Source of the DNA: an uncultured Haloferula sp.
GTDB taxonomy: Bacteria > Verrucomicrobiota > Verrucomicrobiae > Verrucomicrobiales > Akkermansiaceae
Direction: 5' to 3'
Assembly: GCA_946481625.1 (NCBI GenBank)
Contig: CAMLOZ010000189.1
Location: 1-6,918, forward strand
Length of the DNA stretch: 6,918 nucleotides
This document shows, one piece after another, positions 6,775 through 6,918 of the stretch; position 1 is the first letter of the stretch, and every line of letters begins with the position of its first letter. The notes under the pieces are model-generated. The model saw nothing but the letters and a program-made list of their open reading frames with translations. It did not search any database and was not told the origin of the DNA. Made by a program: the position numbers and the translations under genes.

Positions 6775-6918
6775 TTAGAGGACCTTCTGCACGGTGAAAT
6801 CCGCGTGGACATTCGAATTCCGGTCTACCACCCGCACGCGGAACTCCTCTCCGGCATCATACTCCATGTCGAGATTCGTGCCGTTCACATACTCCGCCTC
6901 GCCGGACTGTTTCGGCGC
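6775..6918 (-). CDS. C-terminal fragment of an unrecognised protein (5' end outside window)
   Basis: The minus-strand frame reads in from the right edge for 47 codons and ends at TAA (6777-6775). It is the only one of the three minus-strand frames open across this stretch, and its third positions are strongly G/C, as in the other real genes. The fragment contains MEYDAGEEFRVRVVDRNSNV and ends DFTVQKVL. Alternating hydrophobic and charged residues suggest beta strands at the end of a beta-sandwich domain, but no family is recognised. The stop is 126 bases upstream of the chosen lpxI start, in the same direction, so it could share a transcript with lpxI. Confidence 0.65.
   Translation of the reverse strand, partial: APKQSGEAEYVNGTNLDMEYDAGEEFRVRVVDRNSNVHADFTVQKVL

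Noticed and set aside
6456..6812. 118-codon minus-strand frame across the lpxI start
   Set aside because: It overlaps lpxI and the upstream gene fragment in another frame and encodes a Ser/Arg-rich shadow sequence.
1..6918. CRISPR array, insertion sequence or other mobile element
   Set aside because: No regularly spaced direct repeats, terminal inverted repeats or transposase-like or integrase-like products were found.

Overview
The window is GC-rich DNA, most likely from a Verrucomicrobiota bacterium (possibly a Luteolibacter-like member of the Verrucomicrobiales). Three things suggest this: an 893-residue protein joining a PVC-type membrane-bound dehydrogenase propeller, HEAT-like repeats and a C-terminal CxxCH haem domain, an architecture typical of Planctomycetota and Verrucomicrobiota; a large secreted protein carrying autotransporter-associated beta-strand and pre-peptidase C-terminal (PPC)-like repeats, common in that phylum; and near absence of strong Shine-Dalgarno sites. 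The lineage is inference, since no phylogenetic marker is present.

Layout, left to right. From 1827 down to base 1 on the minus strand lies the N-terminal 609 codons of a large secreted surface or matrix-type protein, open through the window edge. A divergent intergenic region (1828-2059) holds two overlapping dyads that resemble a LacI-family operator. Divergently transcribed at 2060-4741 is the PVC-type dehydrogenase/cytochrome c, followed by a strong intrinsic terminator (4764-4796). The next two complete genes are on the minus strand and converge on it: aqpZ (4823-5512) and, upstream of it, lpxI (5824-6648). Between them is a 311-base gap with a good sigma70-like promoter for aqpZ, two inverted repeats at operator- and activator-like positions, and a structured element after lpxI. 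At the right edge (6775-6918, minus strand) is the last 47 codons of an unrecognised protein.

The genes do not form one pathway. The left pair are cell-envelope or periplasmic products sharing a divergent promoter region, which suggests possible co-regulation (inference). The right pair are envelope functions: LpxI makes lipid X for lipid A synthesis in the outer membrane, and AqpZ is the inner-membrane water channel. The window looks like ordinary chromosomal sequence: I see no mobile element, CRISPR array, tRNA or rRNA, and no convincing undescribed multi-gene system. The most unusual points are a cysteine in the first NPA loop of AqpZ, the layered dyads around the aqpZ promoter, and the mosaic architecture of the secreted protein.
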